NCBI GenBank assembly: GCA_021742025.1
Contig: JAIOWT010000060.1
Span: forward strand, 1-6,438
Length of the DNA stretch: 6,438 nt
Source of the DNA: Candidatus Nanopelagicales bacterium
GTDB taxonomy: Bacteria; Actinomycetota; Actinomycetes; S36-B12; UBA5976
Reading direction: 5' to 3'
Below the pieces are notes generated by a model that saw only the letters and a program-made list of their open reading frames with translations, did no database searches and had not been told where the DNA came from. Every line of letters starts with the position of its first letter. Position 1 is the stretch's first letter. This document shows, piece after piece, positions 1 to 6,383 of the stretch. The translations under genes were made by a program, and so were the position numbers.

Positions 1-110
1 TTTGGAGCACGGCAACGATCGCAGGTTGCAAGGTTTGCAGCAGTTGCCTTCCATGCGGAACGACGATGACGGGTGTTGCTGCGTGAAGTCTTACGCTTCG
101 GAACGGCCAC
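1..110 (-). CDS. rpmF: 50S ribosomal protein L32, N-terminal part (runs off window edge)
   Basis: The first 36 codons of L32, a small protein of the large ribosomal subunit, are present; the remainder lies beyond position 1. The translation begins [20 protein letters not shown], the near-invariant L32 start, and reaches a CDRC pair (Cys30, Cys33). That pair is the first half of the zinc site found in the zinc-binding form of L32; the second pair would lie outside the window. The start is GTG at 110-108, preceded by AAAGGA about nine bases upstream. An ATG ten bases upstream (120-118) is out of frame and stops after nine codons. The gene follows DUF177 after 55 bases, the usual yceD-rpmF pairing, and rnc is often next in actinobacteria. 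Identification is very secure; only completeness is unknown. Confidence 0.95.
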   Translation of the reverse strand, partial: MAVPKRKTSRSNTRHRRSAWKATAANLATCDRCRAP

Positions 111-133
111 GGTCTGCCATCCTTTCAGGTTTT

Positions 134-159
134 CGATTCAAACTCTTTAGTTCAAATCG
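134..159 (-). promoter_or_regulatory. RNA hairpin in the DUF177-rpmF spacer
   Basis: In the minus-strand transcript an 11-pair stem (149-159 with 134-144) closes a four-base AAAG loop. Two of the pairs are G-U wobbles; on the plus strand these would be C-A mismatches, so the structure suits the minus-strand RNA specifically. It lies seven bases after the DUF177 stop codon and ends just upstream of the rpmF ribosome binding site. No U-run follows, so it is unlikely to be a strong intrinsic terminator. It could be a processing site, a stabiliser or a translational control element for L32; the role is inferred. Confidence 0.5.
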
Positions 160-165
160 TCGAGC

Positions 166-729
166 TTATTCGTTAGTTAAATCCTTGAGATTCGCAAGAG
201 TTGCCCATCGCGGATCAATTTCTTCGTGTGCGTGACCTGGAACATCGTTGAGGTTCTCACCACAAGTGATGCACAGTCCTGCACATTCAGGTTGGCACAG
301 TGGTGCTAGCGGCATAGCCAGCAATACTGCATCGCGGATAACCGGCTCTAGATCAAGAAGATCATCATCTAGCTTCGGTTGTTCATCGTCATCGGTGCCA
401 TTTTCAATCTGACGGCCTCGGGAATCAGTCGAGGGATATTCAAAAAGTTCTTGGAGATCGACTTCCGTATCGAAAGACAACGGCTCCAAACATCTTGAAC
501 ATTCACCCGCAACAGTAAGCAAAGCACTTCCGGTAACGAGAACCCCATCAATAACTGATTCGAGTCGAAGATCAAACTCAATCTCAGATCCTGGTGGGAC
601 TGCAATCAATCCGACGCCGAGATCAGCCGGTGCCGCCACCGAGAAATCTAGTTTCTTCATCGATCCAGCACGGCGACCAAGTTCTCGAGTATCAAGAACT
701 AGCGGCGAGCTTGGATCGAGGGTAGACAC
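166..729 (-). CDS. yceD: DUF177/YceD family protein, ribosome (23S rRNA) biogenesis
   Basis: A 187-residue member of the YceD/DUF177 family, which is genetically tied to L32 and to 23S rRNA accumulation; its biochemical action is not established. Residues 1-75 form the N-terminal part with the LDTRELGRRAGSM segment common in actinobacteria. A first cysteine pair follows at Cys77/Cys80 (CSRC), then an acidic stretch at about 110-130, then a second cluster, Cys145, Cys149, Cys153 and Cys156, leading into CGENLN, and the DPRWATLANL tail. The cysteines suggest metal binding. The start is GTG at 729-727 with GAGGAA a few bases upstream. It ends 55 bases before rpmF, so the two are probably co-transcribed, while a 123-base gap and a hairpin separate it from coaD. 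Length and motif order are normal. Confidence 0.92.
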   Translation of the reverse strand: MSTLDPSSPLVLDTRELGRRAGSMKKLDFSVAAPADLGVGLIAVPPGSEIEFDLRLESVIDGVLVTGSALLTVAGECSRCLEPLSFDTEVDLQELFEYPSTDSRGRQIENGTDDDEQPKLDDDLLDLEPVIRDAVLLAMPLAPLCQPECAGLCITCGENLNDVPGHAHEEIDPRWATLANLKDLTNE

Positions 730-782
730 AGTATTCCTCGCTGGAAGTAAGGCTCATTCGGCCTCGTGAAAGACCAATGGCT

Positions 783-812
783 AGATTAGCGCGTTTTTAC
801 TGGCTCTCCCAA
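783..812 (-). promoter_or_regulatory. Possible promoter for DUF177-rpmF
   Basis: Reading the minus strand, TTGGGA (812-807) and TAATCT (788-783) are separated by 18 bases, resembling -35 and -10 elements. Transcription would start near 775 and give a leader of about 45 bases before the DUF177 GTG. The -35 is only a partial match and lies inside the downstream arm of the hairpin at 803-831. The call rests on position and hexamer similarity alone. Confidence 0.35.
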
Positions 813-831
813 ATCGAGCATTGGGAAGAGC
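803..831 (-). terminator. Hairpin downstream of coaD, possible terminator without U-tract
   Basis: A ten-pair stem (GCTCT and CCCAA blocks, with one bulged base at 826) encloses an eight-base loop and begins about 20 bases after the coaD stop. On the minus strand it is followed by CAGTAAAAAC, not a U-run, so it does not meet the classic intrinsic-terminator pattern. Hairpins without U-tracts are often proposed as terminators in actinobacteria, and the position at the end of the recG-rsmD-coaD run fits. It might instead mark a processing point between coaD and DUF177. Confidence 0.45.
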
Positions 832-852
832 AGGGACTAAACCTGCGGAAAA

Positions 853-1347
853 TCAGGATTTTGGGGGAAGTTGGGCTTTCAGAGCCTCATGTACATTGTC
901 TGGGACCAAGCCAGCCACATCCCCACCAAATTTGGCGATTTCCTTAACAATGCTGGAGGAAAGGAAGCTGTACTCCGGATTCGTTGCCACAAACAAAGTG
1001 TCCACACCAAGGCGGGAGTTCATTTGGGCCATTTGAAGTTCGTAATCAAAGTCCGATACTGCTCGAAGACCCTTAAAAATCGCGCTGATCCCATTGACCT
1101 TGCAGTAATCAACTAGCAGGCCTTTGAAGGTGTCAACCACGATGTTTGGGTATGGCTTAACGCATTCGGTGATCATTTCAATGCGCTGCTCCATAGTGAA
1201 AAGACCAGCTTTGGTGCTGTTCTGAAGGACCGCAACTGTCACATGGTCATACTGTTCCGCTGCGCGAGCAAACACATCAAGGTGTCCAAAAGTTACTGGA
1301 TCAAAAGAACCTGGACAAACGGCTTTTCTAGTACCGCTCGTTGTCAT
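853..1347 (-). CDS. coaD: Phosphopantetheine adenylyltransferase
   Basis: CoaD transfers AMP from ATP to 4'-phosphopantetheine, giving dephospho-CoA, the penultimate step of coenzyme A synthesis in the cytoplasm. The 164-residue length is standard. The nucleotidyltransferase fold is marked by GSFDPVTFGHLD (13-24), which contains the TxGH motif (Thr19-His22) that binds ATP phosphates. The FKGLR block (91-95) followed by DFDYELQMAQMN is a substrate-site signature; Lys replaces the Arg common elsewhere, as is usual in actinobacteria. YSFLSSSIVKE (126-136) is the C-terminal ATP-binding signature. The ATG start has a GAGAGGG-type ribosome binding site. It follows rsmD by 37 bases, the very common rsmD-coaD pairing, and probably shares its transcript. 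Nothing is missing. Confidence 0.97.
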   Translation of the reverse strand: MTTSGTRKAVCPGSFDPVTFGHLDVFARAAEQYDHVTVAVLQNSTKAGLFTMEQRIEMITECVKPYPNIVVDTFKGLLVDYCKVNGISAIFKGLRAVSDFDYELQMAQMNSRLGVDTLFVATNPEYSFLSSSIVKEIAKFGGDVAGLVPDNVHEALKAQLPPKS

Positions 1348-1384
1348 CTAACTCACCCTCTCGAAACCGACCGTTGCTGACTTG

Positions 1385-1954
1385 CTATTGATCACTATTC
1401 AGATACTGACCGTACCAAATAGTCGTGTCTCCATAAACCTTCTTGCGAAGTTCTTCAACAGATTCTGGCCAAATCACCTGCGAGCGTGACCCCCGCTCAA
1501 CCACGATCAAGGCGTATTCGTTTAGCCAGTCATTCTTAGCTAGGTGGCCAATCAGAGTGTTTACCTGTTCGTCTTCGAACGAATACGGCGGATCAATAAA
1601 CACCACATCAAAACTTCCACGCCCAGATTTTTGGGCAACATCGATTAATGCATCTGCAATTACAACTCGAGCGTTCTTGATGCCAAAGTTTGCAACATTG
1701 GAATGCAAAGTATCTGCGGCTCGCAAATCCTTTTCAATAAGCACCGCTTCGGCTGCGCCTCGCGAAATGGATTCAATTCCAAATGCGCCCGAGCCTGAGA
1801 ACAGATCTAGAACTCTTAAGTCATCGAGTCCACTCACCGCATGTTCAACTGAAGAAAAAATAGCTTCTCGAACTCGACTCGAAGTTGGTCGGGTTTCAGC
1901 ATCAGGAACTTTGATTGAGCGACCACGAAAATCGCCACCAATTATTCGCGTCAT
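1385..1954 (-). CDS. rsmD: 16S rRNA (guanine-N2)-methyltransferase, RsmD family
   Basis: RsmD methylates G966 (E. coli numbering) of 16S rRNA in the small-subunit head using S-adenosylmethionine. The 189-residue protein opens with the family start TRIIGGDFRGR, then RPTSSRVREAIF (22-33). The SAM-binding motif I is VLDLFSGSGAFGIES (48-62), the acidic motif II region is VLIEKD (71-76), and the catalytic DPPY tetrad is at 121-124. The C terminus has KKVYGDTTIWYG (171-182), typical of the family. Its ATG overlaps the recG stop as ATGA (1954-1951) and only a weak GAAG sits upstream, so translation is probably coupled to recG. The exact target base is inferred from the family. Confidence 0.95.
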   Translation of the reverse strand: MTRIIGGDFRGRSIKVPDAETRPTSSRVREAIFSSVEHAVSGLDDLRVLDLFSGSGAFGIESISRGAAEAVLIEKDLRAADTLHSNVANFGIKNARVVIADALIDVAQKSGRGSFDVVFIDPPYSFEDEQVNTLIGHLAKNDWLNEYALIVVERGSRSQVIWPESVEELRKKVYGDTTIWYGQYLNSDQ

Positions 1955-4116
1955 GACTTCTTCACAAACTCGGCGCGGGCTTGATCAATTAGCGATTGCA
2001 CAGCTCTGGCTAACGCTGGATTGAAATCCAGCTCAGGATCTTTGTTCACGATATTCACAGCAGCAATTCTGGCTTGTTCCAAAATGGATTCATCACGCAG
2101 GATGCTGACTAGCTTCAAACTCGAGCGCATGCCAGATTGATTCCGTCCGAGTACATCGCCTTCCCGCCGCTGTTCTAGATCAAGAGCTGCCAATTCAAAA
2201 CCATCATTCGTGGAAGCAACTGCAGCTAAACGCTCGCGGGCTGGACTAAATGGTGGAGCTTCAGTTACTAGCAAGCAAAGCCCAGGGGCACTGCCACGAC
2301 CAACGCGGCCGCGAAGTTGATGCAGCTGGCTAATGCCAAAACGGTCCGCATCCATAATCACCATCGTGGTGGCATTTGGAACATCCACGCCAACTTCGAT
2401 CACAGTTGTGGAAATCAATACATCAATGCCATCTTTATGCGCTGGGCCATTTGCAAAACTTTGCATCACATCATCTTTATCAGCGCCAGCCATTTGGCCA
2501 TGCATGATTCCAACACGAACTTCTTTCAGTGGACCTTCGATTAACTGCGGCGCTAAATCCTCAAGTGCAATGGCTTGGCGTTGTCCTGGCTTTAAATCTT
2601 TATCTTCTTGACTCGCAATTCGTGGCACTACAACGTAAGCCTGATGACCTGCTTGAACTTCTTCTACGATTCGCTCCCAAGCTCTGGCTAGGTGACTTGG
2701 TTTTTCAGATGACAGGACGACGTGAGTTGTGATTGGAGAACGCCCTGCGGGAAGTTCACTCAAAGTTGAAATATCAAGCGCGCCGAATGCGGTCATAGCG
2801 ACCGTGCGTGGGATTGGTGTGGCAGTCATGACTAGAACATGTGGCCGTCGATCACTCCCGGCTTTGCCAACTAACGTTGCGCGCTGTTCCACACCAAAGC
2901 GGTGCTGCTCATCAATCACAACCAAACCTAAATCAAAGAAATCAACTCGATCTTCGAGTAGCGCGTGGGTGCCAATCACAATTCCGGCTTGACCCGAAGT
3001 TATGTCTAAAAGCGCTTGTCTTCTGGCAGCGGTCGTCATGGAACCAGTGAGCAGAGTTACACCCGTACCTTCATCGTGAGCCCCAAGTCTGCCGCGCTCG
3101 GCCAATGGCCCTAGCAAGTTCGATATTGCTCGATAATGCTGAGCGGCTAGTACTTCAGTTGGTGCCAGCAGTGCTGCTTGACCACCTGAATCCACGACGG
3201 TGAGCATGGCTCGGACTGCAACTACCGTCTTGCCACTTCCAACTTCACCTTGCAGCAGGCGATGCATGGGATGGCCAGCAGCCATTTCAGCTGAAATAGT
3301 CTTGGCAACTTCGCTTTGACCTTGGGTTAACGTGAAGGGCAACTTTGCATCAAACGCGGCAAGTAAGCCATCAGGTTTTTCAGATCTGGCAATTGCCGGC
3401 CAAGAGTCTTCTTCATGACGTTGCTTGGCCAATACAACTTGTAGGGCCAAAGCTTCGTCCCACTTCAATCGCAATCTGCTGGCTTCAAGTTGTTCAAGTG
3501 ATGTTGGCTTATGAATCGCATGCAGGGCTACGTCTAGGTCAATTAGGCCTTCAGTTTTTCGGATGTCGGCAGGTAACGGATCGTCAACTTTGCCAAGTGC
3601 CGTTAGTGCAAGATCAATGCTGCGTTCGATAGTCCAGGTTTGAAGTTTCTTTGTTGCTGGATAAACCGGCAGAAAAGCCTCAGCATAATCATCGGGGTTT
3701 ACATTGGCTGCATCATCTAACAGTTCGTACTCTGGATGAGTTAACTGTCGCTTATTGTTAAAAATCGAAACCTGTCCAGCAAACAATCCTTGTCGACCCG
3801 CAACTAAGTCTTTTTCTCGCCAATGTTGATTGAAAAACATTAAGGTTAAGGACCCTGAGCCATCACTGATAACAACTTCTTGACGAGTTCCACCCCGGGC
3901 ATTTTTCAGATTCTTAAAACTTTTAACCTGAGCCTGAACCGTCACGTGATCACCAATTTCGAGATTGCCAAGATCAGTTAGCGCACCACGTTGTTCATAT
4001 CTTCTGGGATAGTGGCGCAGTAAATCTTCGACCAGAACGATTTCGAATTCTGATTCCAAGAGTGCAGCAGTCTTGGCACCGACGACATCAACAACTTGGG
4101 TGCTTAAGTCCGCCAT
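1951..4116 (-). CDS. recG: ATP-dependent DNA helicase RecG
   Basis: RecG is a double-strand DNA translocase that reverses stalled replication forks and processes branched recombination and R-loop structures. At 721 residues it is full length. The N-terminal wedge domain (about 1-170) includes LLRHYPRRYEQR (32-43) and an OB fold. The helicase core carries GEVGSGKT (Walker A, 290-297), APTEVLA (318-324), DEQH (Walker B, 402-405), TATPIPRT (431-438), STTVIEVGVDVPNA (569-582) and LHQLRGRVGRG (598-608, arginine finger region). Near the C terminus, NDGFELAALDLEQRREGDVLG (in 637-657) is the translocation (TRG) motif region in its actinobacterial form. The ATG start is four bases after the DAK-domain gene stop and lacks a strong ribosome binding site, so it is probably translated by coupling. 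It overlaps rsmD by four bases. Confidence 0.98.
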   Translation of the reverse strand: MADLSTQVVDVVGAKTAALLESEFEIVLVEDLLRHYPRRYEQRGALTDLGNLEIGDHVTVQAQVKSFKNLKNARGGTRQEVVISDGSGSLTLMFFNQHWREKDLVAGRQGLFAGQVSIFNNKRQLTHPEYELLDDAANVNPDDYAEAFLPVYPATKKLQTWTIERSIDLALTALGKVDDPLPADIRKTEGLIDLDVALHAIHKPTSLEQLEASRLRLKWDEALALQVVLAKQRHEEDSWPAIARSEKPDGLLAAFDAKLPFTLTQGQSEVAKTISAEMAAGHPMHRLLQGEVGSGKTVVAVRAMLTVVDSGGQAALLAPTEVLAAQHYRAISNLLGPLAERGRLGAHDEGTGVTLLTGSMTTAARRQALLDITSGQAGIVIGTHALLEDRVDFFDLGLVVIDEQHRFGVEQRATLVGKAGSDRRPHVLVMTATPIPRTVAMTAFGALDISTLSELPAGRSPITTHVVLSSEKPSHLARAWERIVEEVQAGHQAYVVVPRIASQEDKDLKPGQRQAIALEDLAPQLIEGPLKEVRVGIMHGQMAGADKDDVMQSFANGPAHKDGIDVLISTTVIEVGVDVPNATTMVIMDADRFGISQLHQLRGRVGRGSAPGLCLLVTEAPPFSPARERLAAVASTNDGFELAALDLEQRREGDVLGRNQSGMRSSLKLVSILRDESILEQARIAAVNIVNKDPELDFNPALARAVQSLIDQARAEFVKKS

Positions 4117-4120
4117 TTAC

Positions 4121-5008
4121 TTAATTGCCCAGCTCAGAGATTCGAATGTTTGTAATTTCTACATCTGCTTCACAACTTTCAATGACCAGGTTTGGCTGAT
4201 CAGTATGGATGTGAAAGTTAAAGTTTGGTTCCATGCCTGAAACCGAAATAGATTCGCCAAGCTTGCTTAGTTTTGATTCGATTTTCGCTTTAACACCTTG
4301 CGCGCAAACCACTGAGAACATTAGCTCAAAGGCAGGTCCGGAGTAATTCAATACAGTTTCACTTGGAGGCGTGACTTCTAGCGCAGTTAAGTCCAAACCA
4401 AGAGTGAGTGCGACGCCATCATGAAAAAATGACAACGCTAATGCGCCAGCGTCAATGACTTCGGCTGCTTTTAGTTCAGGTAACAAGAATTGAGTATCAA
4501 TAACAGCCGCCCGAACTGCTAGTTGAATTTGCTCGTAATACTTTTTGAAATCTGTCTGAGCTGGAATCTCGGCAGCAGCATCAGCAACTGTAAGCATGGT
4601 GCCTTCGATGGGAGTAAGAACTGCCTGTCGGGCTACTTCGGCTGCTTGCACAAGCGCCTGCTGCCATTCACTTGGCAAGCATTGATTCAGAGTTTCAGAT
4701 TGCGACAATCCTTGCGCTAATCCCTGCAGGTACTGCGCCAAGATCACGCCCGAATTTCCCATGGCCGAATTAGCAGCTCCTGCCGCTATTGCCTGCGCGG
4801 ATTCACCGAGATCTGAGGAATTGAATGAGCCATGAGCAATTCCAGCCTTGAGTGTCTGCAGCGAATTTGAGCCAGTGTCAGAATCTGGTACCGGATAAAC
4901 GTTTAAATCATTGAGTAACTGCTCATTTTTGGCCAGTAAGTCCTGAAATTGGGCCATGGCTGCGCGGAAAACATCAGCATCAATTACCGCATTCCCAGTG
5001 TTTGTCAC
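4121..5008 (-). CDS. DAK2/FakA-like kinase-domain protein lacking the C-terminal domain
   Basis: A 295-residue relative of FakA (YloV/DAK2), the ATP-binding subunit that phosphorylates FakB-bound fatty acids in Firmicutes. The DhaL-type kinase domain spans about 10-205: LNVYPVPDSDTGSN (35-48) supplies Mg-binding Asp42 and Asp44, GNSGVILAQ (84-92) the nucleotide loop, and EGTMLTV (135-141) and DAG (186-188) further family blocks. About 222-295 matches the FakA middle domain, keeping Cys235 and the HIH pair His266/His268, equivalent to the Cys and two His reported as needed in Staphylococcus FakA. The protein stops there: FakA proteins are usually over 500 residues, so the DegV-like C-terminal domain that contacts FakB is absent. 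The GTG start has no well-spaced ribosome binding site and may be leaderless. The position before recG is conserved in many Gram-positives. The family is secure; the substrate is unknown. Confidence 0.85.
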   Translation of the reverse strand: MTNTGNAVIDADVFRAAMAQFQDLLAKNEQLLNDLNVYPVPDSDTGSNSLQTLKAGIAHGSFNSSDLGESAQAIAAGAANSAMGNSGVILAQYLQGLAQGLSQSETLNQCLPSEWQQALVQAAEVARQAVLTPIEGTMLTVADAAAEIPAQTDFKKYYEQIQLAVRAAVIDTQFLLPELKAAEVIDAGALALSFFHDGVALTLGLDLTALEVTPPSETVLNYSGPAFELMFSVVCAQGVKAKIESKLSKLGESISVSGMEPNFNFHIHTDQPNLVIESCEADVEITNIRISELGN

Positions 5009-5014
5009 GCCCCT

Positions 5015-5020
5015 AGGTTA
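5015..5020 (-). promoter_or_regulatory. Possible -10 element giving a leaderless DAK-domain transcript
   Basis: TAACCT on the minus strand fits the actinobacterial TANNNT -10 pattern and lies six bases before the GTG start at 5008, so transcription could start at or next to the start codon. The only purine-rich stretch upstream (AGGGG, 5014-5010) is one base from the GTG, too close for a normal ribosome binding site. No convincing -35 was seen. The evidence is pattern and spacing only. Confidence 0.35.
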
Positions 5021-5083
5021 CCTGTGTCGGAGGTTTCTCGATGAGTCATAAGCCCGCAGTTACAGGCTTTAATTACACCCGAA

Positions 5084-5113
5084 TTGGAATTTCTGAGCAT
5101 TCGCAGGTAGTCT
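5084..5113 (+). promoter_or_regulatory. Probable rpmB promoter
   Basis: TTGGAA (5084-5089) and TAGTCT (5108-5113) are separated by 18 bases upstream of rpmB, resembling -35 and -10 elements of the housekeeping actinobacterial sigma factor. A start near 5120 would give a leader of about 40 bases containing the AAGGAG site. Because rpmB stands alone on the plus strand it must have its own promoter within 5009-5158, which supports the call although the hexamers are imperfect. Confidence 0.45.
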
Positions 5114-5147
5114 GGCAAGGCTTAACCAAGCAAACCCATCAATCTTC

Positions 5148-5153
5148 AAGGAG
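5148..5153 (+). promoter_or_regulatory. Strong ribosome binding site of rpmB
   Basis: AAGGAG sits five bases before the rpmB ATG at 5159 and is the strongest Shine-Dalgarno match in the window. It fixes the start of this highly expressed gene and contrasts with the missing sites of thiL and the DAK-domain gene. Confidence 0.85.
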
Positions 5154-5158
5154 TCAAA

Positions 5159-5347
5159 ATGGCTGCTGTATGTGACGTCTGTGGCAAAGGCCCAGGCTTT
5201 GGCCACGCCATTTCCCACTCACACCGTCGTACCAAGCGTCGTTTCAATCCAAACATCCAGACCGTGCACGCAGTTGTTAACAACTCGCCAAAGCGTCTAA
5301 ATGTTTGCACTTCATGCATCAAGGCTGGAAAAGTTTCCCGCGTCTGA
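5159..5347 (+). CDS. rpmB: 50S ribosomal protein L28, zinc-binding form
   Basis: L28 is a small basic protein of the large ribosomal subunit. The 62-residue sequence begins [19 protein letters not shown] and continues with the conserved [14 protein letters not shown] block (19-32). Two CxxC pairs, Cys5/Cys8 and Cys50/Cys53, form the zinc site of the C-plus version; zinc-independent paralogues lacking these cysteines are normally the ones induced by zinc starvation. The ATG has an ideal AAGGAG site and the gene ends in a strong intrinsic terminator. It is the only plus-strand gene, divergent from the DAK-domain gene and convergent with thiL, an arrangement common in actinobacteria, so it is probably transcribed as a single gene. 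Confidence 0.98.
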   Translation: MAAVCDVCGKGPGFGHAISHSHRRTKRRFNPNIQTVHAVVNNSPKRLNVCTSCIKAGKVSRV

Positions 5348-5365
5348 TCCGAATCTAAACTTTTC

Positions 5366-5397
5366 AATCCCCTCGGCTTTTAGCTGGGGGGATTTTT
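5366..5397 (+). terminator. Intrinsic terminator of rpmB, overlapping the thiL stop codon
   Basis: A 12-pair stem (5366-5377 with 5383-5394) with a five-base TTTTA loop runs into a T-tract at 5393-5397. Its two wobble pairs are G-U in the plus-strand RNA and would be A-C mismatches in the minus-strand RNA, so it is built for the rpmB transcript, ending about 20 bases after the rpmB stop. The minus-strand copy is followed only by GAAAAGTTT and would terminate the thiL message less well. The T-tract overlaps the thiL TAA (5398-5396). Confidence 0.92.
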
Positions 5398-6364
5398 AGT
5401 TGGTTGAAAAGTGATCCCAGCCTTTGCCGGAATAGATCTCGCTATCAACTGTTACACCTGGCTCGCCTGTTGTAACGGAACCAATGATCGTCCAACCAGA
5501 TGGCACATCAAGGGCCGTTGTGAACGTTGCTGCAAACGCATGGTCTTCGCCGCCAGTCAATATCCATTCCAACGCATCGCCATTGAACGCTGAGGCTGCA
5601 GCAGCTAGCGGTTCTGGGATTTCGAATTCTGATGTTTGGATATTTATTGAAACTCCAGAGGCTTTAGCGATGTGACTCAAATCTGAAACTAAGCCATCGC
5701 TGATGTCGATCATTGAAGTCGCATGAGTTGCCAGCTGAACTAATTCATATGGTGGTTCTGGTACGCGGTGCGCGCCCACTAAAACTCTTGGTGATCTAAA
5801 GCCGCGGGAAAGCATTAACAGTCCAGCTTGAGCAAACCCAAGGCGGCCAGCAAGCGCTAAAACATCTCCGGGTTTTGCACCGGATCGCAGAATTGCTGAT
5901 TGCTCGCCAAGTTCACCTAAGGCAGTAACGCTAATTGCAATCGAGTCGCCACGAACTATGTCTCCCCCGACTACGGTCACACCGACTAGTGATGCTTCTT
6001 CGCTCAAACCATCCGCCAAACCCATAACCCAAGAAACTGGGGTATCGGAAGGAAGCGCAAGACCAACTAGCAAGGCAGTTGGTGTTGCTCCCATAGCAAA
6101 GATGTCTGCAAGGTTTTGGGCTGCCGCTTTACGACCAATATCTTTTGCTTCCGACCAATCAAGACGGAAATGAACGCCTTGGGTCAACATGTCGATGCAG
6201 GCAACAACATTTCCACCCTTGGCAGAAACCACGGCAGAATCATCACCAATGCCAACTGAAACAGTTTCGGTTGATGATTTAGCTAGTCGAGCTGCGATTG
6301 CATCAATCAAAGCAAACTCGCCAAGTTGGCCAACGGTTTGTCCACCCGAATTTTGCTCTGTCAT
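5396..6364 (-). CDS. thiL: Thiamine-monophosphate kinase
   Basis: ThiL phosphorylates thiamine monophosphate with ATP to give thiamine diphosphate, the active cofactor, in the cytoplasm. The 322-residue length is typical. The PurM/AIR-synthetase-like fold shows VGIGDDSAVV (37-46) with metal-binding Asp41/Asp42, IDMLTQGVHF (57-66), NLADIFAMGATP (84-95), VGGDIVRGD (132-140), the DISDGL motif (220-225) followed by DLSHIAKASGV, and GGEDHAF (271-277, usually GGEDYEL elsewhere). The ATG start is 19 bases after the ddl stop and has no ribosome binding site, but a TAACGT element lies seven bases upstream, so it may be leaderless as well as read through from ddl. Its TAA lies inside the T-tract of the rpmB terminator on the opposite strand. 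No ung gene lies between thiL and rpmB, unlike in some actinobacteria. Confidence 0.97.
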   Translation of the reverse strand: MTEQNSGGQTVGQLGEFALIDAIAARLAKSSTETVSVGIGDDSAVVSAKGGNVVACIDMLTQGVHFRLDWSEAKDIGRKAAAQNLADIFAMGATPTALLVGLALPSDTPVSWVMGLADGLSEEASLVGVTVVGGDIVRGDSIAISVTALGELGEQSAILRSGAKPGDVLALAGRLGFAQAGLLMLSRGFRSPRVLVGAHRVPEPPYELVQLATHATSMIDISDGLVSDLSHIAKASGVSINIQTSEFEIPEPLAAAASAFNGDALEWILTGGEDHAFAATFTTALDVPSGWTIIGSVTTGEPGVTVDSEIYSGKGWDHFSTN

Positions 6365-6371
6365 GGATTAC

Positions 6372-6377
6372 ACGTTA
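6372..6377 (-). promoter_or_regulatory. Possible -10 element for a leaderless thiL transcript
   Basis: TAACGT on the minus strand fits TANNNT and ends seven bases before the thiL ATG, within the 19-base ddl-thiL gap. No purine-rich ribosome binding site is present there. This matches the spacing of leaderless genes in actinobacteria, but there is no clear -35, so the call is tentative. Confidence 0.3.
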
Positions 6378-6383
6378 GCGCGA

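Noticed and set aside
91..120. ATG at 120-118 on the minus strand as an alternative rpmF start
   Set aside because: It is out of frame with L32 and reaches a stop after nine codons; the GTG at 110 gives the exact conserved L32 N terminus.
2..235. A 77-codon plus-strand open frame at the window start
   Set aside because: It is antisense to rpmF, the spacer hairpin and the end of DUF177; the minus-strand L32 translation is unmistakable.
1060..1080. Lys in place of the usual Arg in the CoaD RGLR motif (FKGLR)
   Set aside because: KGLR is, as far as I recall, normal in actinobacterial CoaD, so it is a lineage signature and not a lost residue.
1443..2024. A 193-codon open frame on the plus strand opposite rsmD and the end of recG
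   Set aside because: It is antisense to two secure genes with full catalytic motifs, its translation is rich in Ser, Thr, Arg and Pro without any recognisable domain, and no good ribosome binding site precedes it. It is a shadow frame.
5049..5070. Inverted repeat AAGCC ... GGCTT in the DAK-rpmB intergenic region
   Set aside because: Only five pairs with a ten-base spacer; this is expected by chance and no known operator matches it.
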